A stretch of 15,196 bases of DNA from Paraclostridium ghonii (GCF_023653455.1 NZ_JAKEDR010000075.1:1-15196), one strand, 5' to 3'; shown: positions 1 to 8,730, counted from the first letter of the stretch. Numbers and translations: made by a program. The notes: generated by a model not told the origin, from the letters alone.

Positions 1-65
1 ATATAATTCCATATATTCTTTTGATAGGTATTTATTCCTAATTTTTACATTTAATTGTTTAATCT

Positions 66-97
66 AAAAAGGCATCTATAAACCTTTATAGATACCT
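66..97 (-). terminator. Intrinsic terminator after upp
   Basis: An inverted repeat with arms at about 70-82 and 85-97 pairs 12 of 13 positions (one C/A mismatch). In the minus-strand transcript it is followed by five U (A-run at 66-70). It begins 15 bp past the upp stop codon, so it closes the rpiB-upp transcript. The A-rich stretch before the hairpin (99-113 on the plus strand is T-rich) is typical of clostridial terminators. Positions 1-65 show nothing else that can be named. Confidence 0.85.
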
Positions 98-111
98 CTT
101 TTATATTTTTT

Positions 112-753
<642 letters not shown>

Positions 754-1200
754 CTAATTATTTTGTTCTATGTCATTTAACATATTTACTCTTCTTAAGT
801 GTCTTTCACCTTCAAATTCAGTGTTTATCCATGTATCAACAATCTCAATAGCCAATCCTTTTCCTATTACTCTCTCTCCTAAAGAAAGCATATTTGCATT
901 ATTATGTGCTTTTGACATTTTTGCAGAGAATGTATCTGAAACAACTGCACATCTAATACCTTTAACTTTATTAGCTGCTAATGAGATTCCTATACCTGTT
1001 CCGCAACATAATATCCCATAGTCTACGCCCTTACTAACAACAGCGTTAGCAACCTTTTCTCCATATATAGGATAGTCTACTGAGTCTACACCATTTTCAG
1101 TTCCAAAGTCTACGCATTCAATTCCTTTTGATTCTAAGTGTTTTTTTATTTCTTCTTTTAAATTATATCCACCGTGATCACTACCTAAACCTATTTTCAT
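754..1200 (-). CDS. rpiB: Ribose-5-phosphate isomerase B
   Basis: The enzyme interconverts ribose 5-phosphate and ribulose 5-phosphate in the non-oxidative pentose phosphate pathway. The product is 148 aa, normal for RpiB/LacAB-type isomerases. Visible family signatures are SDHGGY at 7-12, the CCGTGIG loop at 65-71 (C66 matches the catalytic cysteine), H99 in AHNNANMLSLGERVIG, and the phosphate-binding GERHLRR at 131-137. It resembles RpiB more than LacA/LacB, and there are no lac genes nearby. The ATG is preceded by TGGAGG (1210-1215) at a 9-base spacing. It forms a pair with upp, a logical partner because ribose 5-phosphate is the precursor of the PRPP used by Upp. Confidence 0.95.
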   Translation of the reverse strand: MKIGLGSDHGGYNLKEEIKKHLESKGIECVDFGTENGVDSVDYPIYGEKVANAVVSKGVDYGILCCGTGIGISLAANKVKGIRCAVVSDTFSAKMSKAHNNANMLSLGERVIGKGLAIEIVDTWINTEFEGERHLRRVNMLNDIEQNN

Positions 1201-1251
1201 GGTACAATACCTCCAGTACTTTTATATAAATGGATTTATACTTAATTTTAT

Positions 1252-1257
1252 ATTATA
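1252..1257 (-). promoter_or_regulatory. Candidate -10 box for rpiB-upp
   Basis: A perfect TATAAT lies 52-57 bases upstream of the rpiB start, in the 108-bp gap after sua5. No good -35 is seen at 16-18 bases, so this is only a candidate. No terminator is visible between sua5 and rpiB, so read-through from sua5 is also possible. Confidence 0.4.
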
Positions 1258-1308
1258 CTAAACTTTAAACTTTTTTGCATCATTTCCTCTTAATTATTTT
1301 ATATATTA

Positions 1309-2352
1309 TTATAAATCTATTGTTTTATATCCAGCTGACTTCATTAATCTATTCATTATAGCTCTACCTACTCCTTGATTTGAAAAAGCCTCAGAATATA
1401 TAATATCTATTTCCTTTTTATCCATTTCTATTAAAGAGTTAAAAAGGTTGCTTCCAACTTCATCTAAATTATTTCCAAGACCTATTACTTCACCTTTATA
1501 ATTTCCTTTGTTTTTGTTTAGACAAATAACTCCGCATTTTAACCCTTTTTCTTCATTCTCTTCTATTAGAGAATTTATCTTCTCTATTACTTTATAATCT
1601 TCACCTCTTACTATATAAACATCTCCATTTGGAGAATAGTGAGTATATTTCATCCCTGGAGCTTTAGCTTTTTTTGCATCTGCTTTACCTTCAATCGATG
1701 GGTCTATAAGAATTTCTCCAATTATCTCTTCCATTTGCTCTTTTGTTACGCTTCCCGGTCTTAATATCATAGGCTTTTCAGATGTCATATCTATAACTGT
1801 AGATTCTAATCCAAAGTCGCAATCTCCTCCAACTATAATTCCATATACTCTTCCACTCATTTCATCGCATACATGCTCCCCTTTAGTTGGAGATGGTCTT
1901 CCCGATATATTTGCTGACGGAGCTGCTATAGGAACCCCTGATTGTCTTATAATTTCTCTGGCAACAGGGTTAGAAGGCATTCTTATTGCAACTGTGTTTA
2001 ATCCTCCGCTAGTTCTTTGTGGAACTATTTCTTTCTTTTTAAATATCATAGTAAGTGGGCCAGGCCAAAATTCATTCATTAATTTTTTAGCTTTTTCATT
2101 TATGTCTGTTGCTAATGTGTTGACTTCATCTTTTTCACATATATGTACAATTAAAGGGTTATCACTTGGTCTTCCTTTTGCTTCATAGATTTTTTTTACA
2201 GCATCTTCATCTAAAGCATTTGCGCCTAAACCATAAACTGTTTCTGTAGGAAAAATAACGGTCTTTCCTTCTGATAAAAAGCTTGCATGCTTTTTTATCT
2301 CTTCCTTGTCTATATTCGCTTCATCAATTTTACTTATTTTTGTATTTATCAT
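1309..2352 (-). CDS. sua5: Sua5/YwlC/YrdC-type threonylcarbamoyl-AMP synthase
   Basis: The enzyme makes L-threonylcarbamoyladenylate from threonine, bicarbonate and ATP, the first step of the t6A modification at position 37 of ANN-decoding tRNAs; TsaD with TsaB/TsaE does the transfer. The start chosen gives 347 aa, the long (Sua5) form. The YrdC domain (about 1-205) shows FPTETVYGLG (34-43), KGRPSDNPL (59-67) and SAN (146-148). The linker APGMKYTHYSP (231-241) leads to the C-terminal Sua5 domain. The open frame extends six codons further upstream to an ATG at 2370, but only the ATG at 2352 has a ribosome site (GGAAGG, 7 bases ahead). It starts 25 bp after the ZIP gene stop, so the two are probably cotranscribed. 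Confidence 0.94.
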   Translation of the reverse strand: MINTKISKIDEANIDKEEIKKHASFLSEGKTVIFPTETVYGLGANALDEDAVKKIYEAKGRPSDNPLIVHICEKDEVNTLATDINEKAKKLMNEFWPGPLTMIFKKKEIVPQRTSGGLNTVAIRMPSNPVAREIIRQSGVPIAAPSANISGRPSPTKGEHVCDEMSGRVYGIIVGGDCDFGLESTVIDMTSEKPMILRPGSVTKEQMEEIIGEILIDPSIEGKADAKKAKAPGMKYTHYSPNGDVYIVRGEDYKVIEKINSLIEENEEKGLKCGVICLNKNKGNYKGEVIGLGNNLDEVGSNLFNSLIEMDKKEIDIIYSEAFSNQGVGRAIMNRLMKSAGYKTIDL

Positions 2353-2377
2353 TAGTATACCTTCCTTCATATTTAGT

Positions 2378-3055
2378 TTATATATAGCTCACTACTAAAA
2401 TCCCAATTAAAAAACCTATTATAGAATGCATAGATTTTGCTGATGGAAATATTTCTTCTAAAACTACATACATCATAGTTCCTGCTGCTATAGCTAAAAA
2501 ACCTCCTATTAAAGAAGTACACATACCTGCAAAATATGCTCCAAGAAAACTGCCTACCCCCATAGGAATACCTGCTATTAAAGTTAACAACACCACTTTA
2601 AATGTGTTCATTTTACTGCAAACTAAGCTGAGTCCCATAGCTAGCCCTTCTGGTACATTATGAATACCTATTACAATTGCCAAAGTTATACCCAAATTTT
2701 TAGTTGCTATAAATGAAGATCCTATAGCTAACCCTTCTGGTAAGTTATGCAACAATATACTTAAAAATATTAAGTATCCAGATTTAAGATTAGTCTCTAT
2801 TTCTAACTTATTTTTTATTAGCATGGTTAATAAAGCTCCAGCAAATACAAATAGTGATGTATAAATAACTCCAATTTGGTTCATGGATTCTTTAAGAAGA
2901 TCGAATACTACAACAGCTAACATTACTCCACCTGATATTCCCATACAAAAACTTAAATACTTTTTCACATTTTTCCTAAAAATAATGGATATAATCCCTC
3001 CAATTCCTGTCCCTAAAACTCCAGATATTAACCCAATCAATGTTATTTGAAACAA
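2378..3055 (-). CDS. ZIP-family divalent metal transporter (ZupT-like)
   Basis: This is a predicted inner-membrane carrier of 225 aa that imports zinc and possibly iron or manganese. About eight hydrophobic segments are visible. The two ZIP signatures that form the binuclear metal site are intact: HNLPEG at 103-108 and HNVPEG at 132-137, each followed by a small-residue helix. EEIFPSA follows at 200-206. There is no long His-rich loop. The start codon is TTG, preceded by AGGGGG at 3065-3070; no other good start exists before residue 38. It stands between the prfA terminator and sua5. Substrate is not readable from sequence. The family call is firm; the ZupT comparison is by motif only. Confidence 0.9.
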   Translation of the reverse strand: MFQITLIGLISGVLGTGIGGIISIIFRKNVKKYLSFCMGISGGVMLAVVVFDLLKESMNQIGVIYTSLFVFAGALLTMLIKNKLEIETNLKSGYLIFLSILLHNLPEGLAIGSSFIATKNLGITLAIVIGIHNVPEGLAMGLSLVCSKMNTFKVVLLTLIAGIPMGVGSFLGAYFAGMCTSLIGGFLAIAAGTMMYVVLEEIFPSAKSMHSIIGFLIGILVVSYI

Positions 3056-3152
3056 TGTACGTTACCCCCTAGTACTATTTAACTTGTTCTAAATTTTATG
3101 TTCTACAAATTACTATTATTACAATACTAGAGAATAACTATTTTTATTTACA

Positions 3153-3181
3153 AAAAATCCCTATTTTAAATAGGGATTTTT
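3153..3181 (-). terminator. Intrinsic terminator after prfA
   Basis: A near-perfect palindrome (arms 3153-3166 and 3168-3181, core TCCCTATTT/AAATAGGGA) is flanked by A5 and T5. It begins 11 bp past the prfA stop and should work in either direction. The remaining gap to the ZIP gene (3056-3152) holds the ZIP ribosome site but no promoter I can call with confidence. Confidence 0.92.
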
Positions 3182-3191
3182 CATATTCTAA

Positions 3192-4256
3192 CTATAAAGA
3201 CATCATCTTTTCTGTTTGATCTACAGTTATTAATGCATCTATCATTTCAGTTAAATCTCCATCTAAGAATGCATCTAATTTATATAGAGTTAAGTTTATT
3301 CTGTGATCACTTACTCTTCCTTGAGGGAAGTTATAAGTTCTTATTCTTTCAGATCTATCCCCTGTTCCAACCTGACTTTTTCTTTCTGCTGCTATATCTT
3401 TGTGTTGTTCAGCAACTGCTTTATCATATAGTCTCGCTTTTAATATTTTTAATGCTTGTTCTTTATTCTTTAATTGAGATTTTCCATCTTGGCAAGATAC
3501 TACTTCACCTGTAGGTATATGTGTAACCCTTACAGCAGAGTCTGTAGTATTAACACTTTGTCCTCCATTTCCTGAAGAACGGAAAACGTCTATTCTTAAA
3601 TCATTTGGATTTATTTCTACTTCAACATCTTCTACCTCTGGTAAAACCGCAACTGTTGCTGTTGATGTATGTATTCTTCCTCCTGATTCAGTAGATGGTA
3701 TTCTTTGAACTCTATGAACCCCTGATTCATATTTAAGAACTGAGTATGCGCCTTTACCTTTTATCATGAAAGATACTTCTTTGTATCCTCCAACACCAGT
3801 TTCACTAGAACTTAATAATTCTACTTTCCATCTTTTTCTCTCTGCATATCTACAATACATTCTGAATAAGCTTCCAGCAAATAGAGCTGCTTCATCCCCT
3901 CCAGCTCCACCTCTGATTTCAACTATAACGTTTTTATCATCATTAGGGTCCTTTGGTAATAGTAATATTTTTATTTCTTCCTCTATAGGCTCAACTTTTT
4001 CTTCCATTTCAGCTAATTCCATTTTAGCTAACTCTCTTAATTCTTCATCTGATTCTTCTTGCAATATAGTTTTAGATTCAGATATAGCGTTCATAACATC
4101 TTTGTATTCTCTAAACTTCATTATAATTGGTTCTAAATCAGAATGCTCTTTTATAAATTTTTGCCATACTTTTTGATCATTTATTATTTCCGGGTCTGCT
4201 ATCTTTTCACTTAATTCTTTATATTTATCTTCTAATACTTCTAATTTGTTTAGCAT
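3192..4256 (-). CDS. prfA: Peptide chain release factor 1 (RF1)
   Basis: RF1 recognises UAA and UAG in the ribosomal A site and triggers peptide release. The product is 354 aa, typical. Visible are the N-terminal helical domain (1-105), the conserved RGGAGGDEA at 115-123, the codon-recognition tripeptide in the [10 protein letters not shown] region (P187-S188-T189; usually P-A/V-T), and the catalytic GGQ at 231-233 within [14 protein letters not shown] three codons upstream (4265) is open, but it lies inside the AGAGGTG ribosome site, so ATG at 4256 is the start. It follows prmC by 43 bp; PrmC methylates Q233. A separate promoter sits at the end of prmC. Confidence 0.97.
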   Translation of the reverse strand: MLNKLEVLEDKYKELSEKIADPEIINDQKVWQKFIKEHSDLEPIIMKFREYKDVMNAISESKTILQEESDEELRELAKMELAEMEEKVEPIEEEIKILLLPKDPNDDKNVIVEIRGGAGGDEAALFAGSLFRMYCRYAERKRWKVELLSSSETGVGGYKEVSFMIKGKGAYSVLKYESGVHRVQRIPSTESGGRIHTSTATVAVLPEVEDVEVEINPNDLRIDVFRSSGNGGQSVNTTDSAVRVTHIPTGEVVSCQDGKSQLKNKEQALKILKARLYDKAVAEQHKDIAAERKSQVGTGDRSERIRTYNFPQGRVSDHRINLTLYKLDAFLDGDLTEMIDALITVDQTEKMMSL

Positions 4257-4293
4257 ACTTTTCACCTCTTTAATTGTAAAATATCAATAGTTG

Positions 4294-4322
4294 ATTATAT
4301 CATAGTTTATAGCCTATAACAA
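4294..4322 (-). promoter_or_regulatory. SigA-type promoter for prfA inside the end of prmC
   Basis: On the minus strand a TTGTTA -35 (4317-4322), a 17-base spacer and a perfect TATAAT -10 (4294-4299) with an extended TGA before it are seen. The -35 and spacer lie within the last codons of prmC. This would give prfA its own transcript of about 30 nt leader in addition to read-through from yqhQ-prmC. Confidence 0.65.
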
Positions 4323-5151
4323 CTCTATCGATTCCTTGTAAATCTTTCTTTGTATATATTTTAGAATAACCATTATCCTTCATAATACCACATACATCTT
4401 TAGCTTGATCATGGCCAACTTCAAAAGCTAATATTCCTCCATCCTTTAAATAACAAACAGATTCTTTAGTTATAGCTCTATAAAAATCCAATCCATCTTC
4501 TCCGCCTTCAAGAGCGATGTATGGTTCATAGTCCTTAACTTGAGTATGAAGTGTCTCTATATCTTTTTTTCTTATATATGGAGGGTTGGAAACTATTAAA
4601 TCTAATTTTATGTTTTTATCTTTAATTCCACTGAATAGATTCGACTCTATAAAATCAATTTTACTATCAACCTCATTACTTATAGCATTCTTTTTACCTA
4701 TACTTAAAGCCTTATCAGATATATCTAATGAATAGACATGACAATCATCTATATAATTAGCTAGACTCACTGATATAGCTCCCGACCCCGTTCCAACATC
4801 TACTATGCTTAATCTTTTTTTACCTTTGGCTAATTCTATTATTTCTTCAACTAGAACTTCAGTGTCTGGTCTTGGAATCAACACCCCTTCCTCTACAAAA
4901 AAATTTAATCCCATAAATTCTCTATTGTTAACTATATACGCAATAGGTCTACCATTTAATCTTCCTTTTACCATTTTATTAAATTCTTTCATTTGATCAT
5001 CAGAAAGTTGTTTATTTAAGTTCAATTGAATGTATAATCTATCAACATCTCCTAAAACCTTTTGTAATATTATTTCAGTATCTAACTTAGGAGTATCACT
5101 AATGTTAGATAGTTCTTCCATGTATTTAATTAAAATTTCTTTTATTGTCAT
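4300..5151 (-). CDS. prmC: Release factor glutamine methyltransferase
   Basis: PrmC transfers a methyl group from S-adenosylmethionine to the side-chain amide of the GGQ glutamine in RF1 and RF2, raising release efficiency. The product is 283 aa. The N-terminal helical substrate domain covers about 1-85. The Rossmann-fold methyltransferase domain shows VDVGTGSGAI (117-126), an acidic strand end at D143, and the glutamine-binding NPPYI at 189-193. An upstream in-frame GTG (5169) is open but lacks a ribosome site; AAAGGAG sits 6 bases ahead of the ATG at 5151. It follows yqhQ by 14 bp and leads into prfA, its substrate's gene. Confidence 0.96.
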   Translation of the reverse strand: MTIKEILIKYMEELSNISDTPKLDTEIILQKVLGDVDRLYIQLNLNKQLSDDQMKEFNKMVKGRLNGRPIAYIVNNREFMGLNFFVEEGVLIPRPDTEVLVEEIIELAKGKKRLSIVDVGTGSGAISVSLANYIDDCHVYSLDISDKALSIGKKNAISNEVDSKIDFIESNLFSGIKDKNIKLDLIVSNPPYIRKKDIETLHTQVKDYEPYIALEGGEDGLDFYRAITKESVCYLKDGGILAFEVGHDQAKDVCGIMKDNGYSKIYTKKDLQGIDRVVIGYKL

Positions 5152-5165
5152 ACAGTTCTCCTTTA

Positions 5166-6062
5166 TCACTTTATAACAGCACTTAATGCTTTTAATGCAA
5201 CTTCAAGTTGTTCATCATCTGGTTCCTTAGTCGTAAGTTTTTGCAACATCATGCCAGGATAAGATATAATTCTTGTCAAAATATTATTATATTTCCCAAG
5301 CAATTTTATAATTTCATATGATATCCCAGCAACAATAGGAACGCATATTATTCGCATAAAAATTCTTATAATTGGATTTGGCCATCCAAAAAAGGAAAAA
5401 AGTATTATAGAAGTAAACATTACTATAAATAAAAAGTTAGTTCCACATCTTGGATGTTGCGTCTTAAATTCCCTTGCATTTTCAACTGTTAAATCCAGAT
5501 TATTTTCATAGCAATAAATAACCTTGTGTTCAGCTCCATGATATTCAAATACTCTTTTAACATCTTTATTCATTGATATTAAAAGTATATAAATAAATAA
5601 AATACATATTCTAGTAAATCCTTCTATTAAATTCAACATCAAATTCCTATTTATAAAGCTTGAAAACAATCCGCCTATCATAGTTGGTGTAACCACAAAT
5701 ATCAATGTTGATAAAAACAATCCTATAAGTAAGGACATTATTATTATTACATCATTCGCTTTATCTTTAAATATTTTATTTATGAATTTATCAAATCCTG
5801 ACTCTTCTTCATCTTCTTCTAAAAAAAACTCCGATGAAAAATTCATACTATTTATTCCTTCAATCATAGTTTCTATTAATATAAAGGCGCCTCTTATAAA
5901 AGGAATCTTGTCTATATTTTTATCAGATATCCAACTTTTTATATTCCTTTTTCTAATTATAATTTCTCCATCATTTTTTCTAACAGCTACAGCTCTTTTA
6001 TTTTTAGATTGCATCATAACGCCTTCTATTACAGCTTGGCCTCCTACGGCTTGCTTTTTCAT
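5166..6062 (-). CDS. yqhQ: DUF1385 membrane protein (YqhQ family)
   Basis: The product is 298 aa and belongs to the DUF1385/YqhQ family (COG3872), often labelled a predicted metal-dependent enzyme, though no activity is established to my knowledge. The N-terminal signature VGGQAVIEGVMM (6-17) is followed by an acidic patch (EEDEEE, 82-87), then hydrophobic segments at about 104-133, 145-164, 207-226 and 231-255. Between the second and third lie EYHGAEHK (173-180) and HPRCGTNF (203-210), whose His, Glu and Cys residues could bind metal near the membrane face. The ribosome site is AGAGGTG, 5 bases ahead of the ATG. Its position just upstream of prmC-prfA, with a 14-bp gap, suggests cotranscription rather than a proven link to translation. 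The upstream region is A+T-rich, with a possible TATAAT near the ribosome site but no clear -35. Confidence 0.9.
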   Translation of the reverse strand: MKKQAVGGQAVIEGVMMQSKNKRAVAVRKNDGEIIIRKRNIKSWISDKNIDKIPFIRGAFILIETMIEGINSMNFSSEFFLEEDEEESGFDKFINKIFKDKANDVIIIMSLLIGLFLSTLIFVVTPTMIGGLFSSFINRNLMLNLIEGFTRICILFIYILLISMNKDVKRVFEYHGAEHKVIYCYENNLDLTVENAREFKTQHPRCGTNFLFIVMFTSIILFSFFGWPNPIIRIFMRIICVPIVAGISYEIIKLLGKYNNILTRIISYPGMMLQKLTTKEPDDEQLEVALKALSAVIK

Positions 6063-6114
6063 ATATTCACCTCTACTCCTAATTATATATATAATATTAC
6101 TATATTAGGTAAAG

Positions 6115-6136
6115 AAAAAACACCTAAAAGGTGTTT
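6115..6136 (-). terminator. Intrinsic terminator after tdk
   Basis: The hairpin AACACCT-AAA-AGGTGTT (6119-6135) is followed on the minus strand by U6 (A-run 6115-6120). It starts about 14 bp past the tdk stop, separating the rpmE-tdk transcript from the yqhQ-prmC-prfA block. Confidence 0.88.
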
Positions 6137-6149
6137 GTTATAAATAAAT

Positions 6150-6725
6150 TTATTTTTCAACTACATGACACTTTCTGCATCTAGCCTCATAACTTTCAAC
6201 AGCTCCAACTTGTATTATAGGTTCATCATACTTAGCTGGTTTTCCATTTATAAGTCTTTGTGATCTAGTTGCAGGCTGTCCACATACTGAACATATGGCT
6301 TGAATTTTATCTACAAACTCAGCCACAGCTAATAACCTAGGTGTAGGTCCAAAAGGTTCCCCTTTAAAGTCCATATCTAATCCAGCTGCAATAACTCTTA
6401 TCCCTCTATCTGCTAACTCTATAGCCATATCAACTACTTTATTATCAAAAAATTGTACTTCATCTATTCCAACTACCTGTGTTTCTTCATTTATGTATTT
6501 TCCTATGTCAGAAGAACCTTTTATTGGAATAGCATTTATTGCATATCCACTGTGAGATACTACATCTTCTTTACTATATCTATCATCTATAAGAGGTTTA
6601 AAAACAACTACATTTTGCTTAGCAATCTTAGCTCTTTTTAATCTTCTTATAAGCTCTTCACTTTTACCACTGTACATAGGACCTATGACAACTTCTATAT
6701 ATCCATGATTTATCGGTCTATACAT
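6150..6725 (-). CDS. tdk: Thymidine kinase (type II)
   Basis: The enzyme phosphorylates thymidine (and deoxyuridine) with ATP, feeding dTTP salvage. The product is 191 aa, typical for bacterial/human TK1-like enzymes. The P-loop GPMYSGKS is at 15-22, the DEVQF strand with the catalytic glutamate E89 is at 88-92, and the zinc-binding lasso cysteines are C145/C148 and C183/C186. The C-terminal [11 protein letters not shown] substrate loop is present. The ribosome site AGGAGG (6733-6738) sits 7 bases ahead of the ATG. It follows rpmE, separated by a stable hairpin that may reduce its expression relative to L31. Confidence 0.97.
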   Translation of the reverse strand: MYRPINHGYIEVVIGPMYSGKSEELIRRLKRAKIAKQNVVVFKPLIDDRYSKEDVVSHSGYAINAIPIKGSSDIGKYINEETQVVGIDEVQFFDNKVVDMAIELADRGIRVIAAGLDMDFKGEPFGPTPRLLAVAEFVDKIQAICSVCGQPATRSQRLINGKPAKYDEPIIQVGAVESYEARCRKCHVVEK

Positions 6726-6742
6726 ACTTAATCCTCCTAGAT

Positions 6743-6772
6743 AAATAAAATAGGAGTTGGCAAGCCAACTCC
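6743..6772 (-). terminator. Hairpin between rpmE and tdk (partial terminator)
   Basis: A perfect 8-bp GC-rich stem, GGAGTTGG/CCAACTCC, closes a CUUG tetraloop in the minus-strand RNA (plus positions 6753-6772). It is followed by an interrupted U-rich run (TATTTTATTTAT) and then directly by the tdk ribosome site. The imperfect U-tract suggests leaky termination or mRNA-end stabilisation rather than a full stop, since tdk has no other visible promoter. Confidence 0.7.
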
Positions 6773-6782
6773 GTATTTACTA

Positions 6783-6983
6783 TTAGTCGATTTTGAATCT
6801 CTTCTTGAACTTGTCTATTCTTCCACCAGCTTCTATATTCTTTTGCTTTCCAGTATAAAAAGGATGGCATTCTGAACATATCTCAACTTTTATTTCATCT
6901 TTAGTTGATCCAGCAGCAAATGTGTTTCCACAAGCGCAACGTACTTCAACTTCTCCGTATTTTGGTTGTATATCTTTTTGCAT
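6783..6983 (-). CDS. rpmE: 50S ribosomal protein L31 (zinc-binding, C+ type)
   Basis: L31 bridges the 50S and 30S subunits. The product is 66 aa. It keeps the zinc ligands of the C+ form: C16 and C18 in CACG, and C36 and C39 in CSECH. The family segment HPFYTGKQK is at 40-48. Because the cysteines are present, this is the zinc-replete paralogue rather than YtiA-like RpmE2. The frame is open to a GTG three codons earlier (6992), but that GTG is part of the AGAGGTG ribosome site, so ATG at 6983 is the start. A strong promoter lies about 75 bp upstream, so it is transcribed separately from rho as well as possibly by read-through. Confidence 0.97.
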   Translation of the reverse strand: MQKDIQPKYGEVEVRCACGNTFAAGSTKDEIKVEICSECHPFYTGKQKNIEAGGRIDKFKKRFKID

Positions 6984-7009
6984 ATTTGTCACCTCTTCTC
7001 CTTACTTTT

Positions 7010-7034
7010 CGAAATTAATTATATTAACTTTTCG
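7010..7034 (-). promoter_or_regulatory. Small hairpin in the rpmE leader
   Basis: Within the roughly 65-nt rpmE 5' leader, CGAAA and TTTCG arms (7030-7034 / 7010-7014) and inner TTAAT/ATTAA arms can pair, with a 2-nt bulge and a 3-nt loop. It sits about 10 nt before the ribosome site. Ribosomal leaders that bind L31 have been described in Firmicutes; whether this is one cannot be told from a single A+T-rich hairpin. Confidence 0.3.
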
Positions 7035-7056
7035 TTTTTCATTATTCAACTACACC

Positions 7057-7085
7057 ATTATAACACAAGATTATTTAGGGTACAA
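7057..7085 (-). promoter_or_regulatory. Strong SigA-type promoter for rpmE-tdk
   Basis: On the minus strand: TTGTAC (-35, 7080-7085), a 17-base spacer, and TATAAT (-10, 7057-7062) with an extended -10 TG (TGTTATAAT). It lies just after the rho stop codon. No terminator is seen between rho and this promoter. Confidence 0.85.
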
Positions 7086-7096
7086 GAGTTTTCTAA

Positions 7097-8548
7097 TTAG
7101 TTTAAAGCCTCTTTTAGATACTTTACAAACGTCTTATTATCCTTAGTTCTCTTTAGTAATTCTAACACTTTATCAGTAACTTCATAGACAGAGTTATTAC
7201 TCATATCTTTTCTAAGTTTCCAAAGTGCAGCCTTCTCTTCTTCTGTTAATAATAGATCTTCTCTTCTTGTTCCTGATTTATATATATCAACAGCAGGGAA
7301 CACTCTCTTCTCAGCTAATTTTCTATCTAAGTGTAATTCCATATTTCCAGTTCCTTTGAACTCTTCAAATATAACATCATCCATTCTAGATCCCGTTTCA
7401 ACTAGAGCTGTAGCTAAGATAGTTAAAGACCCACCTTGTCTAATATTTCTTGCAGCACCAAAGAATTTTTTAGGTCCATGAAGCGCTCCAGGATCTAAAC
7501 CTCCTGATAACGTTCTTCCAGTAGGTGATATACTTAAGTTGTACGCCCTTGCAAGTCTTGTAATACTATCTAGTAATATAACAACATCTTTGCCATGTTC
7601 TACTAATCTTTGAGCTCTGTTTAAAACCATTTCTGCAACTTTAACGTGGTGACTTGATACTTGGTCAAAAGTAGAGTAGATAACATCCGCATCTATTGAT
7701 TCTTGAATATCTGTAACCTCTTCTGGTCTTTCATCTATAAGAAGAACTATTAATTCTACGTCTGGATGGTTTTTAACTATACTATTAGCTACACTTTTTA
7801 AAAGTATAGTTTTCCCAGCTTTAGGAGGAGCTACTATTAAACCTCTTTGACCTTTTCCAATAGGAGAAATTAAATCAATTAGTCTTGTTGATATTTCATT
7901 TTGATACTTCTCTAATGTAAGTTTCTCTTGTGGGTATATAGGTGTAAGAGTTTCAAATGCTCTTCTTTGTGTCGCAGTTTCAGGATGTTCATCATTTATT
8001 TTTTGAACATATAATAATGCTCTAAACTTTTCGCCACTTTTTGGGTGTCTAGTTATACCTTTAACTTTATCCCCTGTTTTCATGTTAAATCTTCTAATTT
8101 GGGATGGTGAAACATATACATCATGTTCTGTCGATAAGTAATTAGGACCTCTTAAAAATCCAAATCCATCTGGCAGTATCTCTAAAACCCCCATTACCTC
8201 ATCATCTTTAGATGTATTAAACTCATCAACAATCTTAGCTTCATTAACTTCTTTAACATTGTACGAATTTCTGTTGTAATTTTGATTGTATCTTTGAGTT
8301 CGATTTTCATAAACCTTAGTTTCTTGCTTATTTACACTTTGTTTTTGTTCACTTTTAATTTCTTCTTTTTTTTCGATTTGTTTATTATTATCTATCATGT
8401 TTTTATTTTTATACTCATTTATTATTTGTATTAACTCATTTTTCTTATACTTGCTTATAGACTTGATCTCTAATTTTTTAGCTAATTCTTTTAGTTGCAT
8501 TAGAGTCATGTCATTTAAATTATCTAAAGTTATATCTTTTGTATTCAA
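7097..8548 (-). CDS. rho: Transcription termination factor Rho
   Basis: Rho is a hexameric RNA-dependent ATPase that ends transcription of untranslated RNA. The chosen start gives 483 aa, longer than E. coli Rho (419). Order of parts: Rho_N helical domain (about 6-43), an insertion rich in Asn, Gln, Lys and Glu (about 45-105), a cold-shock-type RNA-binding domain (118-185, with DGFGFLR), then the RecA-like motor with Walker A PPKAGKT (241-247), Walker B VVILLDS (322-328) and the [22 protein letters not shown]-loop region (347-366). The start is TTG at 8548, 6 bases after AGGAGG; an open TTG six codons upstream (8566) overlaps that ribosome site and is rejected. The gene has its own promoter region after the glpX terminator. 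Confidence 0.96.
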   Translation of the reverse strand: MNTKDITLDNLNDMTLMQLKELAKKLEIKSISKYKKNELIQIINEYKNKNMIDNNKQIEKKEEIKSEQKQSVNKQETKVYENRTQRYNQNYNRNSYNVKEVNEAKIVDEFNTSKDDEVMGVLEILPDGFGFLRGPNYLSTEHDVYVSPSQIRRFNMKTGDKVKGITRHPKSGEKFRALLYVQKINDEHPETATQRRAFETLTPIYPQEKLTLEKYQNEISTRLIDLISPIGKGQRGLIVAPPKAGKTILLKSVANSIVKNHPDVELIVLLIDERPEEVTDIQESIDADVIYSTFDQVSSHHVKVAEMVLNRAQRLVEHGKDVVILLDSITRLARAYNLSISPTGRTLSGGLDPGALHGPKKFFGAARNIRQGGSLTILATALVETGSRMDDVIFEEFKGTGNMELHLDRKLAEKRVFPAVDIYKSGTRREDLLLTEEEKAALWKLRKDMSNNSVYEVTDKVLELLKRTKDNKTFVKYLKEALN

Positions 8549-8623
8549 AAAAGTCCTCCTATCCAATAATTAAATTACAATTTTACTCGGAAATTAAAGG
8601 CGTGCAAATGAGAAGCTAACATT

Positions 8624-8632
8624 ATTATAGCA
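8624..8632 (-). promoter_or_regulatory. Extended -10 promoter for rho
   Basis: The minus strand reads TGCTATAAT (extended -10), 76 bp ahead of the rho start, with no good -35. A second candidate overlaps upstream: TTGACC (8671-8676), an 18-base spacer, TAGTAT (8647-8652). The resulting leader would be about 70 or 95 nt. Confidence 0.55.
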
Positions 8633-8681
8633 AACAGTTAATTTTAATACTATCACTATTTATGCATTATGGTCAACAAAT

Positions 8682-8718
8682 AAAAAAATAAAACTATTTA
8701 AACAAAAATAGTTTTATT
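8682..8718 (-). terminator. Intrinsic terminator after glpX
   Basis: A perfect 13-bp A+T-rich stem (arms 8687-8699 and 8706-8718, 6-nt loop) starts 12 bp past the glpX stop. On the minus strand it is followed by a run of U (A7 at 8682-8688). Confidence 0.85.
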
Positions 8719-8730
8719 CTTAACGCCTTT

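Noticed and set aside
3233..4176. Plus-strand open frames opposite prfA (3233-3514 and 3766-4176)
   Set aside because: They lie antisense to a clear prfA, have no ribosome site and encode low-complexity Leu/Ser/Phe-rich products typical of a shadow frame. The same holds for the frames opposite rpiB, yqhQ, glpX and spoIIE.
8596..8730. Long-range 8-bp inverted repeat AAAGGCGT (8596-8603) and ACGCCTTT (8723-8730) across the glpX-rho gap
   Set aside because: The arms are 119 bases apart and flank a complete terminator; most likely chance.
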